Origin: Paenibacillus silvae | Lineage (GTDB): Bacteria; Bacillota; Bacilli; Paenibacillales; Paenibacillaceae | Assembly (NCBI RefSeq): GCF_014639235.1 | Contig: NZ_BMFU01000003.1 | Location: 682,001 to 746,000, forward strand | Reading direction: 5' to 3' | Length of the DNA: 64,000 bases | Shown: piece after piece, positions 24,856 to 34,449 of the stretch | Numbering within the stretch: the first letter of the stretch is position 1 | Layout: the number at the start of each line of letters is the position of its first letter | Position numbers and translations under genes: made by a program | Notes under the pieces: generated by a model | The model's input: only the letters and a program-made list of their open reading frames with translations | Told to the model about the DNA's origin: nothing | Databases searched by the model: none

Positions 24856-25550
24856 TCTGCATAAACCTCCTTAAACATCTCATCTACGCTTTTTCCATGC
24901 TGCAGCCGGATCGTCTCCACTTCTTCGTGCATGACCAGCTTGCCCTCGCGAATAAAAATCACTTCATCAAAAATACGTTCAATATCATTGACCAGATGTG
25001 TGGATATGATCAAGCTGCTATCTTCATCGTAAAATTTCACGATGGCATCCAGAATTTTGCCTCTGGCTATCGGGTCTACTCCACCGATCGGTTCATCCAG
25101 CAGATACAGCTTCGCCTTGCGAGACATAGCCAGTGTTAACTGCAGCCGTTCGTTCATGCCTTTTGATAGATGACTCACACGATCATTCTCTGCCAGACTC
25201 ATAAAAGCCAGCATCTCCTGCGCCTTACTCTCATCAAAATCATCATAGAAATCACGATAGTACGCAATCGCATCCCGTACCTTCATCCATTTCTCGGTTA
25301 AAGGACGATCCGGCATAAAGGAAACAAGTGACTTTGTCGCCAGACCGATTGGCTTGCCTGTAACCTGAATGCTTCCGCTCGCAGGATGCAGCAAACCTGC
25401 AACCAACTTCATCAATGTGCTTTTGCCGCTGCCATTGCTGCCAAGCAGACCTACAATTCGCCCCGGAGCAACTGTCAGCGAAACGTTGTGCAACGCCTGC
25501 TTTCGTCCGTATGTTTTGCTCACCTGATCAAGTTCAAGTATGTTACTCAT
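24852..25550 (-). CDS. ABC transporter ATP-binding protein
   Basis: 232 aa. Walker A G-S-N-G-S-G-K-S-T near residue 37, signature L-S-K-G-M-N-E-R-L near 130, Walker B L-Y-L-L-D-E-P near 150, and a switch histidine in I-I-S-T-H. The signature is a variant (L-S-K-G-M rather than LSGGQ), usual for YtrB/YhcG-type ATPases. It overlaps both neighbours by a few bases and powers the permease encoded next. Confidence 0.94.
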   Translation of the reverse strand: MSNILELDQVSKTYGRKQALHNVSLTVAPGRIVGLLGSNGSGKSTLMKLVAGLLHPASGSIQVTGKPIGLATKSLVSFMPDRPLTEKWMKVRDAIAYYRDFYDDFDESKAQEMLAFMSLAENDRVSHLSKGMNERLQLTLAMSRKAKLYLLDEPIGGVDPIARGKILDAIVKFYDEDSSLIISTHLVNDIERIFDEVIFIREGKLVMHEEVETIRLQHGKSVDEMFKEVYAE

Positions 25551-25938
25551 GTGTATGCTCCCCCTTCCCCTGACTTCCTTCTGCCAAAGCGTCTGTCACA
25601 ATCGACACAATATCCTGCTCTTTGATTCCGAGCTCCTGCATTCCGGTCAGGAAACGTTCCAGCAGCTCGCCAGCCATTTCTTTCTTGATCTGCATGATCT
25701 TCCACTCCTCACTTGTTACATATCTGCCCAAACCACGCTTCGTTTCTACCACTTCTTCCCGCTCAAGCTCCTGAAATGTACGTTGTATGGTATTCGGATT
25801 AATCTGCAATTCGGCAGCCAGCTCACGTACCGAAGGAATTTTATCTCCCGCCTTGAGCGTACCCGTTACAATCTGACGTTTAATGTACTGCATGATCTGC
25901 AGATAGATCGGTAAATTGTTATCAAATTCGATAGGCAT
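25543..25938 (-). CDS. GntR family regulator (YtrA/YhcF type)
   Basis: 131 aa. A winged helix with the GntR signature I-P-S-V-R-E-L-A-A-E-L-Q-I-N-P-N-T-I-Q-R-T (residues ~35-55), and a short ~60-residue C-terminal dimerisation helix with no large ligand domain, as in the YtrA subfamily. First gene of the operon and most likely its autorepressor. Confidence 0.93.
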   Translation of the reverse strand: MPIEFDNNLPIYLQIMQYIKRQIVTGTLKAGDKIPSVRELAAELQINPNTIQRTFQELEREEVVETKRGLGRYVTSEEWKIMQIKKEMAGELLERFLTGMQELGIKEQDIVSIVTDALAEGSQGKGEHTHE

Positions 25939-25960
25939 GATGTTCTCTCTCCTTTCTGTA

Positions 25961-26005
25961 TAGGTGTGTTAGTTAAATAGTACACTAGTTATACAATACT
26001 GTAAA
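25961..26005 (-). promoter_or_regulatory. Promoter and likely operator of the GntR-ABC operon
   Basis: On the minus strand TTTACA (26005-26000) and TACTAT (25982-25977) are separated by 17 bp. The spacer and the -10 region contain GTATAACTAGTGTAC and a repeated TTAACTAAC/ATAACTAG half-site, suited to GntR binding. Confidence 0.6.
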
Positions 26006-26037
26006 GCCCATTTCCGTATGATTCCAATACAACGCAA

Positions 26038-26066
26038 AAAAAGCAGATCCACAAGACCTGCTTCGT
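26038..26066 (-). terminator. Intrinsic terminator
   Basis: On the minus strand GAAGCAG...CTGCTTTTTTT follows the 26082-26618 gene. Confidence 0.8.
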
Positions 26067-26081
26067 TTCGATCTTTTAAAA

Positions 26082-26618
26082 TTATCCCCTGCTGTCCCTG
26101 GCATGCCGCCAATGACTCATCATCATAAGATAAAGCTGATCCAGCGGAAGACTGATACTGCTCTGAGCTATGCTGATTGTTGCATCAACCATATTGCTGT
26201 TAGCCGTCATCAGCTTGCGCTTCATTCCGTTCTGCCGCTCCAGAAATGCATTTTCGTCTCGCAGCTTCACACCGATCATTTTTTGCCCCATCAACTCGTA
26301 CATAAAAATATGTTCAATATCCTTCCAGGCGACTTCTCCGCCCGAAGTATAGGAGGACGAATCAATAAACCCCTGCTCATGAATGACAAAGGAGGGTTCC
26401 TTCCGGATCATCTTGATCAGACTGTAACAGAAGCATATTCCAAAAAAGAGAATGGATGTGAGGCCAATCACACTAGAAATGATTGAAGAACCCGGCTTGA
26501 AAGATTGGTCAAATATCAGAAAAAAACCTGCACACACAAAAAGCGCTGCCCCTGCTGTAAGCCAAGCCATCCGTTTCCTGCTCGGATATTCCACATGCTG
26601 TTCATAAGGTGTATTCAA
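26082..26618 (-). CDS. STM3941-like membrane protein
   Basis: About 178 aa. The first ATG (26627) touches GGGAGG directly, so a TTG three codons later (26618, nine bases from GGAGG) is the better-spaced start. Two membrane spans (W-L-T-A-G-A-A-L-F-V-C-A-G-F-F-L-I-F and S-S-V-I-G-L-T-S-I-L-F-F-G-I) are followed by a soluble PH-like part: F-V-I-H-E-Q-G-F-I-D-S-S-S, G-E-V-A-W-K-D-I-E-H-I-F. This matches the STM3941 family of small membrane proteins of unknown role. Confidence 0.75.
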   Translation of the reverse strand: MNTPYEQHVEYPSRKRMAWLTAGAALFVCAGFFLIFDQSFKPGSSIISSVIGLTSILFFGICFCYSLIKMIRKEPSFVIHEQGFIDSSSYTSGGEVAWKDIEHIFMYELMGQKMIGVKLRDENAFLERQNGMKRKLMTANSNMVDATISIAQSSISLPLDQLYLMMMSHWRHARDSRG

Positions 26619-26774
26619 GCGTAACATCCTCCCTCTGGCAACTGAATAAATACGCAGATTAAAACAGGAATTGCATTGTACATTAAACCATTCGAGCTGC
26701 TCTTAAACATTTCCTTTCCTTTTTTGTGCGTGAAGAAAAATATTATCCTTCCTCCGTTTAGCCGGGCATCGTTG

Positions 26775-26803
26775 TTGTCCTCTACCTTTCTTTCCGTTAA
26801 TAT
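26775..26803 (+). promoter_or_regulatory. Promoter of S9 peptidase gene
   Basis: TTGTCC (26775-26780) and TAATAT (26798-26803), spaced 17 bp, lie 52 bp before the peptidase start. Confidence 0.5.
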
Positions 26804-26855
26804 AAATGGAAAGCTTAGGAAATTATCCAATCTCTCAAGAAGAGCAGGAGGACAT

Positions 26856-28877
26856 ATGATGAACGGAAAACGCGCCATAACATCCGAAGATCTGTATCAG
26901 ATTACATGGGTCAACGATCCGGTTCCGTCTCCACAGGGTGGGAAGCTGGTCTATGTTAGCCGGCAAACCAATGACAAACACGACGGTTATCGTTCTCACT
27001 TGCGGATGCTTGAACTCAGCAGTCGGAAAGACAAGCCCTTCACATTCGGAGAATATGATCATTCCCCGGCCTGGTCACCGGATGGATCACAGCTTGCTTT
27101 TATACGTAAGTCCGAAGGGCAATCTCAGGTATGGCTAATGGCTGCGGATGGCGGAGAAGCTCAACAGATCAGTGAGCTGCAGCATGGGGTAAGTTCTTTT
27201 TTATGGTCTCCTGATGGCAATTGTTTGCTTGTAAAGTCTACTGTGGATACCTCCCCTAAGCAGCAGATTAGCCCAACAGCTGCCCGAGAGCACGACAGTG
27301 CGGAGAAGCTGCTTCCTCAAGAACTGATCGTTGATCGCATTCGCATGAAATCGGATGAGAGCGGATTATGGAATGGCAGACGGGCTCATCTTTTTGTGAT
27401 CGCCCCCGTAAGGGCAGAAGCTATTCCTGTAACATCAGGTCACTATGATATTGGAGATTATGCCTGGTCACCGGATGGTACACGCGTTGCATGGATTACT
27501 CATATTCCCGCGGAGGACGAACAGCACAGTGATTTTGTTTTGACCAACCATGTGTATACCTCCAGACCCGACGGATCAAACATACAACAATTAACCCCTG
27601 AAGGGTATGCATTCTATCGGCTATGCTTTGCACCTGATGCACAATCACTGGCCCTTCTTGCCAGCGATCGCACTTATGGAAACGCTACCCTTGCGAAGCT
27701 GTACACACTGCCTATCTCAGGTGGAGAGCCTTCTTGTTTAAGTTCACATTGGGACGTGCAGTTGAACCACAGCCTGGTAGGTGACATGCGCTCTCATCTC
27801 GTGCCTACCGGCCCGTTGTATTCACGAGACGGCTCATCTATTCTCTGTCTGGCCAGTATCCATGGCAGTGTACGCATTGCAAGGTTTCCATTAGATGGAG
27901 GCCATGCCGAGTATCTGTCGCCTGATAAGTGTGAGGTCTACCAGTTTGCCGAACTGGAGCAGGGGCAGATTGTAGCCGCTGCGGCCGACACGCAGCATCC
28001 TGGCGATCTGTATTTGTATGAAAGCCCGAATGATCCTGAAAGCAAGGCGGTCCGTCTTACCTTGAGTAATCCGCAGCTTGGGCAGGACATCTGGCTGTGC
28101 ACACCGGAAACCTTCTGGTTCGATACCACGGATGGGCAGCGTGTGCAAGGATGGATTATGAAACCTCATGGTGTGGTGGACGGGGTCAAGGTCCCGACCA
28201 TTCTTGAGATTCATGGCGGACCACATATGATGTACGGCTTCACATTTATGCATGAATTCCAGCTGCTGGTCGCACAAGGTTATGCTGTTGTATATATCAA
28301 TCCACGCGGAGGGTTGGGGTACGGACAGCAATTTGTGAATGCATGTCGCGGAGATTATGGCGGCGGCGATTACCGCGATCTGATGGAAAGTGTGGATTAC
28401 GTTGTATCCCGTTACTCGTTTATTGATCCAACCAGACTTGGTGTAACAGGCGGCAGCTACGGCGGCTTTATGACCAACTGGATCGTGGGACACACCCATC
28501 GTTTCAAAGCGGCTGTCACTCAGCGTTCCATCTGCAACTGGCTATCGTTCTACGGTGTCAGTGATATCGGGTATTTCTTCACGGAGGATCAGATTGGCGG
28601 TAATGCGTGGGATGATACCGAAAAGCTGTGGAAACATTCGCCGCTCGCATATGTCGGCAACGTGCAGACACCACTGCTCATTCTCCATGGAGAACAGGAT
28701 CTTCGCTGCCCGATTGAGCAGGCCGAGCAGTTATATGTTGCCTTGAAACGACGCAAGCAGACGACACGGCTCGTTCGTTTCCCGGGAGCTAACCATGAGC
28801 TATCTCGCGGCGGCCATCCGTATCTGAGAGTTCGCCGGTTAGAGCATATCGTTGGCTGGTTTAATGAATACCTGTAG
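26856..28877 (+). CDS. S9 family peptidase (prolyl oligopeptidase type)
   Basis: 673 aa from the ATG at 26856, behind AGGAGG. The N-terminal ~400 residues form a beta-propeller with repeated W-S-P-D-G-[ST] blades (three clear copies). The C-terminal alpha/beta hydrolase carries the nucleophile in G-V-T-G-G-S-Y-G-G-F, the Asp in L-H-G-E-Q-D-L-R-C-P and the His in G-A-N-H-E-L. It is a cytoplasmic peptidase of the acylaminoacyl-peptidase/DPP-like group that cuts short peptides. No signal peptide is present. It is monocistronic. Confidence 0.94.
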   Translation: MMNGKRAITSEDLYQITWVNDPVPSPQGGKLVYVSRQTNDKHDGYRSHLRMLELSSRKDKPFTFGEYDHSPAWSPDGSQLAFIRKSEGQSQVWLMAADGGEAQQISELQHGVSSFLWSPDGNCLLVKSTVDTSPKQQISPTAAREHDSAEKLLPQELIVDRIRMKSDESGLWNGRRAHLFVIAPVRAEAIPVTSGHYDIGDYAWSPDGTRVAWITHIPAEDEQHSDFVLTNHVYTSRPDGSNIQQLTPEGYAFYRLCFAPDAQSLALLASDRTYGNATLAKLYTLPISGGEPSCLSSHWDVQLNHSLVGDMRSHLVPTGPLYSRDGSSILCLASIHGSVRIARFPLDGGHAEYLSPDKCEVYQFAELEQGQIVAAAADTQHPGDLYLYESPNDPESKAVRLTLSNPQLGQDIWLCTPETFWFDTTDGQRVQGWIMKPHGVVDGVKVPTILEIHGGPHMMYGFTFMHEFQLLVAQGYAVVYINPRGGLGYGQQFVNACRGDYGGGDYRDLMESVDYVVSRYSFIDPTRLGVTGGSYGGFMTNWIVGHTHRFKAAVTQRSICNWLSFYGVSDIGYFFTEDQIGGNAWDDTEKLWKHSPLAYVGNVQTPLLILHGEQDLRCPIEQAEQLYVALKRRKQTTRLVRFPGANHELSRGGHPYLRVRRLEHIVGWFNEYL

Positions 28878-28912
28878 GGTTAGCCATTAATGGCGGTTAA
28901 CCTGATAATACG

Positions 28913-28960
28913 AAAAGCCGTTTACCTGTAATCGCTTATGCTCACAGGCAAACGGCTTTC
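28913..28960. terminator. Bidirectional terminator
   Basis: AAAGCCGTTTACCTGT and ACAGGCAAACGGCTTT pair almost perfectly between the peptidase and the convergent stalk-domain gene. Confidence 0.88.
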
Positions 28961-29006
28961 TCTATTTCATCAACTGGTTACTGGTTAAGGCACGTCCGTA
29001 TCGAGG

Positions 29007-29696
29007 CTATTCCTCTCCCCAGATCACCGTAATTTCATTCAAATCCTTATTTTCCGAAGACACATTTCCTGTAATGGAAATAGCATATTTACCTTCCTCA
29101 CGGCCGATAAAACTGAATTCGTCAGCCTGGATATCCTCACTCTTCTGGGTGAGATTTTTGGTCTGATAATAGTTTTTGTAGTCTGTACCGATTGTTGTCA
29201 GACTCTCCTTAGTTGTGTAGGTAAGCGACACCTTTTTGTTCCCGTCCACGGTACTCTCAATCAGACTGGTCGCATTGGCATCCTTTGGCAGCGGGAAATC
29301 CGCTGGCAGATATTTGGACTTCACTCCTGACGCTTGTGTGTTTGTGCCTGTCGAAGGTGAAGATGATTCACCACCACCCGTTGATGACGAGCCGCCTGAA
29401 GAACTGGAACCACCGATGCTTACCTTATTCCCTTTGGCATCATACTTCACTTCTGTCTTCAATGCCTCGGCAATAGAACGAACCGGAAGATAAGTACTGC
29501 CTTGATATGTAATCGGCGCAAGCTTCTTGCCCTGATCACCTGTCGGAGTGAAGGCTTGTCCGTTGACTTCAATTGCAAGCCCATGGTTCAGGTAAGCCTT
29601 GATTGTTTCCAGCTTGCTTCCTGCGTACACACCCGCTGATCCTGTCAGCACCATGCCAAATACACTGGCTCCAATCAACCACTTTTTGTTCTTCAT
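29007..29696 (-). CDS. Stalk-domain (copper amine oxidase N-like) exported protein
   Basis: 229 aa. Signal peptide K-K-W-L-I-G-A-S-V-F-G-M-V-L-T-G-S-A-G-V-Y-A, then a stalk domain (PF07833) with Y-L-P-V-R-S-I-A-E-A-L near residue 75. A Ser/Gly/Thr linker (~95-120) and a C-terminal beta domain follow. Stalk domains are abundant on Paenibacillus surfaces and are thought to hold proteins at the cell wall. GGAGG lies ten bases before the ATG. Confidence 0.9.
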   Translation of the reverse strand: MKNKKWLIGASVFGMVLTGSAGVYAGSKLETIKAYLNHGLAIEVNGQAFTPTGDQGKKLAPITYQGSTYLPVRSIAEALKTEVKYDAKGNKVSIGGSSSSGGSSSTGGGESSSPSTGTNTQASGVKSKYLPADFPLPKDANATSLIESTVDGNKKVSLTYTTKESLTTIGTDYKNYYQTKNLTQKSEDIQADEFSFIGREEGKYAISITGNVSSENKDLNEITVIWGEE

Positions 29697-30022
29697 ATTC
29701 AGATCGCCTCCAAGTCTTAATTCAAGGATACTATTTATCCCTGTGATTGCATGAATCCATATTTAGCATTCGAATAATTCATTTAACAGTGTACTTCATC
29801 CATAAATGCTGAATGCATAACTAGCTTGCATTTCACATTAGCCCTATCATAAGCACTGGATTAAACAGTGTAAACGTTATCTCGCCAAATCAGGACCTGG
29901 GGCACATAAAAATGGTTTGGAATTTGCGAAAATAGAAGAAGTATCCGATGATATATAGGATGATGTTTTAGATATTTTGCGAAAATACACAATGCACCCC
30001 AACTCAAGGAGGACATCTAGTT
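29697..30022. other. Intergenic region between divergent genes
   Basis: 326 bp holding the promoters of the stalk-domain gene and the aminotransferase. It contains a cre-like GTGTAAACGTTATC near 29869 and a 12-bp direct repeat TTTGCGAAAATA at 29923 and 29976, either of which could be a binding site. No gene is seen. Confidence 0.5.
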
Positions 30023-31201
30023 ATGATAAATCAGAGCACATTCAATACACCTATTACCCGCTTATCCACCGCTTCCGAAAAGTGGGACGGGCTGGAGCAC
30101 TTCTTCGGTGTGACAGATGCGCTCCCGATGTGGGTTGCCGATATGGATTTTGCCGCTCCCCCTTCTGTTATCGAAGCTCTGCAGACACGGGTGGGACACG
30201 GAGTTTTTGGTTACACTCTGCAGTCAGATGCTTATCAAGCGGCCGTTATCAGCTGGATGGAGCGCCGCCACAACTGGAAAATACAATCAGACTGGATGGT
30301 GTTTACACCAGGCATCGTGCCCGCACTCAGCATAGCCGTTCAGCAATTCACTTCACCTGGTGATGCCGTAGTTATTCAAACTCCGGTGTATCCTCCTTTT
30401 TATGACGTAGTTAGAGGTCAGGGCCGGGAGCTGGTCACCAATCCATTGCTTGAAAAGCAAGGGCAGTATACGATGGATCTGGAACATCTGGAAGCAAGCT
30501 TCCAGACCGGCAAGATCAAAATGCTGATTCTTTGCAGCCCTCACAACCCTGTTGGGCGGGTGTGGACCCGGGAGGAGCTGGAAGAACTCGCTTCGCTGTG
30601 TCTGAAATACAATGTACTCATCGTATCAGATGAGATTCATGCCGATCTTATATATGAGCGCGGTGCTCATACACCGCTTAGTCTGATCTCGGAGGAGATT
30701 GCAAACTACAGCATCATCTGCACAGCACCAAGCAAAACGTTTAACATTCCCGGCTTATGTACATCCAACATTATTATTGCAAACACTGATTTGCGAGAAC
30801 GCTTCGCTCTGGGTGTACGGACGATGGGTCTGTCCAGCATCAGCACATTCGGGGCTGCTGCTACCGAGGCTGCATACGATGGAGGCGAGGAATGGCTTGA
30901 CCAGTGTCTCACTTACATTCGCGGTAATATGGAGTATGTGCAGCAGTATATTACAGAGCATATACATGGCATCAACGTGCTTCTGCCAGAAGCAACCTAC
31001 TTGTTATGGGTGGATTTCCGCGGATTGGGCATGACTCATGCCGAACTAACTCGCAAACTTCTGCATGAGGCCAAGCTCGCCTTCAATGATGGCGCTGTAT
31101 TCGGAGCAGAAAGTGCCGGCTTTATGCGCATTAACGTTGCTTGTTCACGTGCTACGGTTGAAGAAGCAATGCGCAGATTATCTATACTGTTTAACAAGTG
31201 A
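30023..31201 (+). CDS. MalY/PatB-type PLP aminotransferase (cystathionine beta-lyase)
   Basis: 392 aa, AAGGAGG upstream. Fold type I PLP enzyme: P-M-W-V-A-D-M-D-F near the N-terminus (the MalY/PatB hallmark), C-S-P-H-N-P-V-G-R, S-D-E-I-H-A-D-L, and the PLP lysine in T-A-P-S-K-T-F-N-I-P-G. Family members cleave cystathionine and other cysteine S-conjugates (C-S lyase). It is monocistronic with a strong terminator. Confidence 0.94.
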   Translation: MINQSTFNTPITRLSTASEKWDGLEHFFGVTDALPMWVADMDFAAPPSVIEALQTRVGHGVFGYTLQSDAYQAAVISWMERRHNWKIQSDWMVFTPGIVPALSIAVQQFTSPGDAVVIQTPVYPPFYDVVRGQGRELVTNPLLEKQGQYTMDLEHLEASFQTGKIKMLILCSPHNPVGRVWTREELEELASLCLKYNVLIVSDEIHADLIYERGAHTPLSLISEEIANYSIICTAPSKTFNIPGLCTSNIIIANTDLRERFALGVRTMGLSSISTFGAAATEAAYDGGEEWLDQCLTYIRGNMEYVQQYITEHIHGINVLLPEATYLLWVDFRGLGMTHAELTRKLLHEAKLAFNDGAVFGAESAGFMRINVACSRATVEEAMRRLSILFNK

Positions 31202-31203
31202 GT

Positions 31204-31267
31204 TTAAGGGTGCTCCAGGAGTCTCGCCATACTGAATCATGGCGGACTACAGGGCACCTTTTTTTGT
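31204..31267 (+). terminator. Intrinsic terminator after aminotransferase
   Basis: AAGGGTGCTC...GGGCACCTTTTTTT with an inner TCGCCAT/ATGGCGG stem. Confidence 0.85.
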
Positions 31268-31272
31268 ATTGG

Positions 31273-32166
31273 TTACTTGGGACGATTGCTAACCTCCTGA
31301 CCTACCTTAACGTAGATTTCGGATATCTTCTGCTCTAATGAATAGATGATTTGTCTCGCACTCACGCATTTCTCAACCGCAGCTTCGAGTGAATGCAGAG
31401 CAGTCAATGTACGTGCAGGATCACCCTTTTTTAATGTTTGCTTGAAGCTGCGCAATGCGTTAGAATATCGTTCTCTGGCCAAGCTGACTCTCTTTTGGGC
31501 TGTTGGTATCTGCTTTTTTACAGCAGTTGCTGCGTTTAACAGGGTTCTCAGCCGCTTGATTTCAGCATTCTTCTGCTTCCGAGCTTCAGCAAGCTTTGCC
31601 TTCCACGTCCGAATATCCTCCCTTGCCAGCTTCACCAACGGCTTCAGCGTCTCGGTCTGAGCGTGAAGAGCAGCTCTCCATTCCTTATTCTGAACACCCT
31701 TGGCGGCAGACCATTGTTGGTTCAGGGAACGATAGAGGTTAAATAAAGGCTCATAACGTGCTTGTGTGTCCTCAAGCGACTTTTGGAGAGCCGTCAGCTT
31801 GGCTGCATCCGTCTCGCGTATTGCCTTTCGAAGCTTCACAAGTTCATCCGCATTAGCTTTGTGAAGCTGCTTGATTTTTTGCTGCCACAGCCCTTCCTGC
31901 GTCTTCCATTCTCCTGTGCTTTCATAAGCTCGCAGCAGGGAGCGCTTGGTCGATGCATCAGCCTTGTTTAATACGGTATCCCAGGCTTTCTGTGCATTTA
32001 CACTCAGTTCCAGCCCCTCCCCATACGCATTTGCTGCATCCCAGGTCATTCCCGCCGCGAACATAAACATGAATAAGATAACCCACTTAAACATTCCCTG
32101 TTGATTCGGTGTTCCCAATGCATGTAATCGTTTGTCTGTTTCGGATACACGTGCTTGTTTATCCAT
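31273..32166 (-). CDS. Hypothetical exported coiled-coil protein
   Basis: 297 aa from the ATG at 32166 behind GGAGG; a longer reading to 32208 lacks a ribosome site. A ~24-residue cytoplasmic head is followed by one membrane span or uncleaved signal (W-V-I-L-F-M-F-M-F-A-A-G-M-T-W). After it come ~230 residues of Ala/Lys/Gln/Leu-rich helix with heptad character, predicted coiled coil. I do not recognise the family. It sits between two terminators and is probably transcribed alone. It may act at the cell surface as a spacer or scaffold; no enzymatic motif is visible. Confidence 0.75.
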   Translation of the reverse strand: MDKQARVSETDKRLHALGTPNQQGMFKWVILFMFMFAAGMTWDAANAYGEGLELSVNAQKAWDTVLNKADASTKRSLLRAYESTGEWKTQEGLWQQKIKQLHKANADELVKLRKAIRETDAAKLTALQKSLEDTQARYEPLFNLYRSLNQQWSAAKGVQNKEWRAALHAQTETLKPLVKLAREDIRTWKAKLAEARKQKNAEIKRLRTLLNAATAVKKQIPTAQKRVSLARERYSNALRSFKQTLKKGDPARTLTALHSLEAAVEKCVSARQIIYSLEQKISEIYVKVGQEVSNRPK

Positions 32167-32242
32167 CTTTGTTCCCCCTCCATCACATCGAAATAGCGAA
32201 TGCAACAACGCCGCTATGCTCCCTGAACTACTCTGGTCACGA

Positions 32243-32292
32243 CAAAAAGCACCCGTAAGTCAGGCTTGTGCCTGCTCTTACGGGTGCTTCCC
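32243..32292 (-). terminator. Terminator of second GntR-ABC operon
   Basis: AAGCACCCGTAAG and CTTACGGGTGCTT form a 13-bp stem, followed on the minus strand by TTTTTG. Confidence 0.88.
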
Positions 32293-32412
32293 CATCAAAA
32301 CGTGTCATATGAGATTCAGTGAAATAACGAATCGCTTGAATTTTTTACTTTTTCTAATATATTCCATACAGAACATCTGGTCAAGCTAAATTCTCATATC
32401 ACTGATAAACCA

Positions 32413-34449
32413 TTAATTGTCCAGCAAAATGGCTCTCATCTCTTCGGTCAGGTCGTCCTCTTTCAATATCATATACACATTCTGACCTCTGATAAAGTTG
32501 AGTTTGATCTGATAGATCGTGTCGTTATCTGTGTAAAAACCGGCTCTTTGGCGCTGGAGCAGCTCGCTAATAATTTTTTTGTTTTTGGTCACGATCATTT
32601 GATTGCCCTGGGGATTGCCATCAATAAACTGTGGATCAGCATAGACCATTTTGACGTTGCCCGGACTGTTGATCTCCTGTTTGATGAATTGGGCAGAGGC
32701 AACCTCGTCTTCAGATACCCGCAGCTGATCGTAAAGCTTGTTTTCTTTCAGCCATTCAATCAATCGACTATAACTCGGTTTAATCTCGTACGTTGCGCTG
32801 CGATTGACACCATCCAACATCAGTTTGGACGAAGATTCCGGGATATTCATATAAACTTCAACGGAAGCAAATGTCTCCCAAGGTGACCGCTGATCTTCGT
32901 ACGATTGATCCAGAATTTCTTCTTTCAACAACGCCTTGAATTCACGAATCAGCTCCGGATTTGTGATAAACGCTGTCCGATCTCGGTTGTAACCTGACCG
33001 GATGCCGATGTTCCGGACTTCACCGTCCAGGATATATGTCTCGTACCTGGTCGTTTTGTAATCGTCCCGGTTTTTCACGTCCATCAGTTCTTGTTGAAAA
33101 TTGGAGGTTGGAATGTAATATTGCCTCGATAATGTTTTACCATTTTTCAACTGATAATCGATCCTGACTTCTTCTTCGTCACGCGCATCCCGGTTCACCC
33201 CCAATGGGCGCAAAGGCAGGTCCGAATCTACGATTTTCTGATGAAGTGTAACTACAGCGTCAATATATCCCGTATTTGCGGAATAAAATTGGTCGTCGTC
33301 CATCTTTATATAATTGTTATCCACATAAGTGAAATGGTCTCCGCCAATTCGTACCTTCTCCACACGATCACTCGTCGGAACGTTCGATGCATAACCGTTC
33401 CAGTCTGCGACCGGCACATACAAAATGATTGCTACAGCTCCCGCGTATACAGCAAATCTTGGCAGCAAGCTCCGGCTCCAGATGAGCCAGCTTTTGCGAA
33501 TAATCATCTCGGCTCCCAGGTATCCTGCAATACCCCCGATGATGTATCCGGTGACACCCCAGAACTCGGAACCGCGGGGTTCAATCATCGTAAAATAGGC
33601 TCCGCTGACCAACACCACCGTAAACATGAATCCAAAACGGAAAATGGGCTTTACGATGCGGAATGTTATCGCCTGTGTTGCCGATTCCACATGACGTTTA
33701 CGATAGAATATGTACGTCAGAACAACCAGAATCACAGTCAGTGCAGCATAGATTCCAAGCTCTCCCCATTCTGGAGCATAATTTAGATTGCTGATGCGGA
33801 CAATGGGAGATATCTCTGTTCTGCCATATTGAAATGCATCATCCGGAAAACCTAATAGATACCGCATCAAATGCAGTTCAAAGACTCCCCAGAACACAAT
33901 AGGAATCAGGCAGATCCCGTACACGGTAAGTCCCTGCAAAATGGACTGTCCGATACACATGCCTACAGCAACCGTCAACGTAAACATGAACAAGGAGACC
34001 ATACTCATGGTCACGCCCCACATCCAGACCGCTGTGCCATCAAAAATATAGGCAGGCTCCTTCACGACAGCAGATACCCAGCCAGTAACTCCAGCCGTAA
34101 TCCAGATAGGTACAAGAATCATCACAAATCCAGTCAACAGGTTCATCGTCAGCAGATGTTTACGCTTCAGCGGCAGACTGTGATACAGATCAGCAGGTCC
34201 ACCAGCCTGGATATAACGGAACAGAAACAACCCGATCACTACCGGTATACTTATCGCAAAGAACCAAAGTAATTCCCCTCTTACCATGAACAGACTGTTG
34301 ATTTTCTCTGCATTTTCCCGATATGCTGTTCCGATATTCAGCGGAAGAGATAATAATAAGAGAAGCAGATAAATAAGACCAAGCCACCCGTGCTGCCTGA
34401 AATTTTGGTACAGGATGCCGCGGTTAAAGTACAATCGGTTGAATATCAT
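32413..34449 (-). CDS. Large ABC transporter permease (YtrC/YtrD-like)
   Basis: 678 aa from the ATG at 34449 (GGAGG nine bases upstream), overlapping the ATPase gene by 26 bp. About nine membrane spans in the first ~400 residues (L-I-Y-L-L-L-L-L-L-S-L-P-L first) include A-D-L-Y-H-S-L-P-L-K-R-K-H-L-L, a cytoplasmic motif seen in YtrC/D-type permeases. The remaining ~280 residues are a soluble extracytoplasmic domain. Third gene of the GntR-ATPase-permease operon. Confidence 0.88.
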   Translation of the reverse strand: MIFNRLYFNRGILYQNFRQHGWLGLIYLLLLLLSLPLNIGTAYRENAEKINSLFMVRGELLWFFAISIPVVIGLFLFRYIQAGGPADLYHSLPLKRKHLLTMNLLTGFVMILVPIWITAGVTGWVSAVVKEPAYIFDGTAVWMWGVTMSMVSLFMFTLTVAVGMCIGQSILQGLTVYGICLIPIVFWGVFELHLMRYLLGFPDDAFQYGRTEISPIVRISNLNYAPEWGELGIYAALTVILVVLTYIFYRKRHVESATQAITFRIVKPIFRFGFMFTVVLVSGAYFTMIEPRGSEFWGVTGYIIGGIAGYLGAEMIIRKSWLIWSRSLLPRFAVYAGAVAIILYVPVADWNGYASNVPTSDRVEKVRIGGDHFTYVDNNYIKMDDDQFYSANTGYIDAVVTLHQKIVDSDLPLRPLGVNRDARDEEEVRIDYQLKNGKTLSRQYYIPTSNFQQELMDVKNRDDYKTTRYETYILDGEVRNIGIRSGYNRDRTAFITNPELIREFKALLKEEILDQSYEDQRSPWETFASVEVYMNIPESSSKLMLDGVNRSATYEIKPSYSRLIEWLKENKLYDQLRVSEDEVASAQFIKQEINSPGNVKMVYADPQFIDGNPQGNQMIVTKNKKIISELLQRQRAGFYTDNDTIYQIKLNFIRGQNVYMILKEDDLTEEMRAILLDN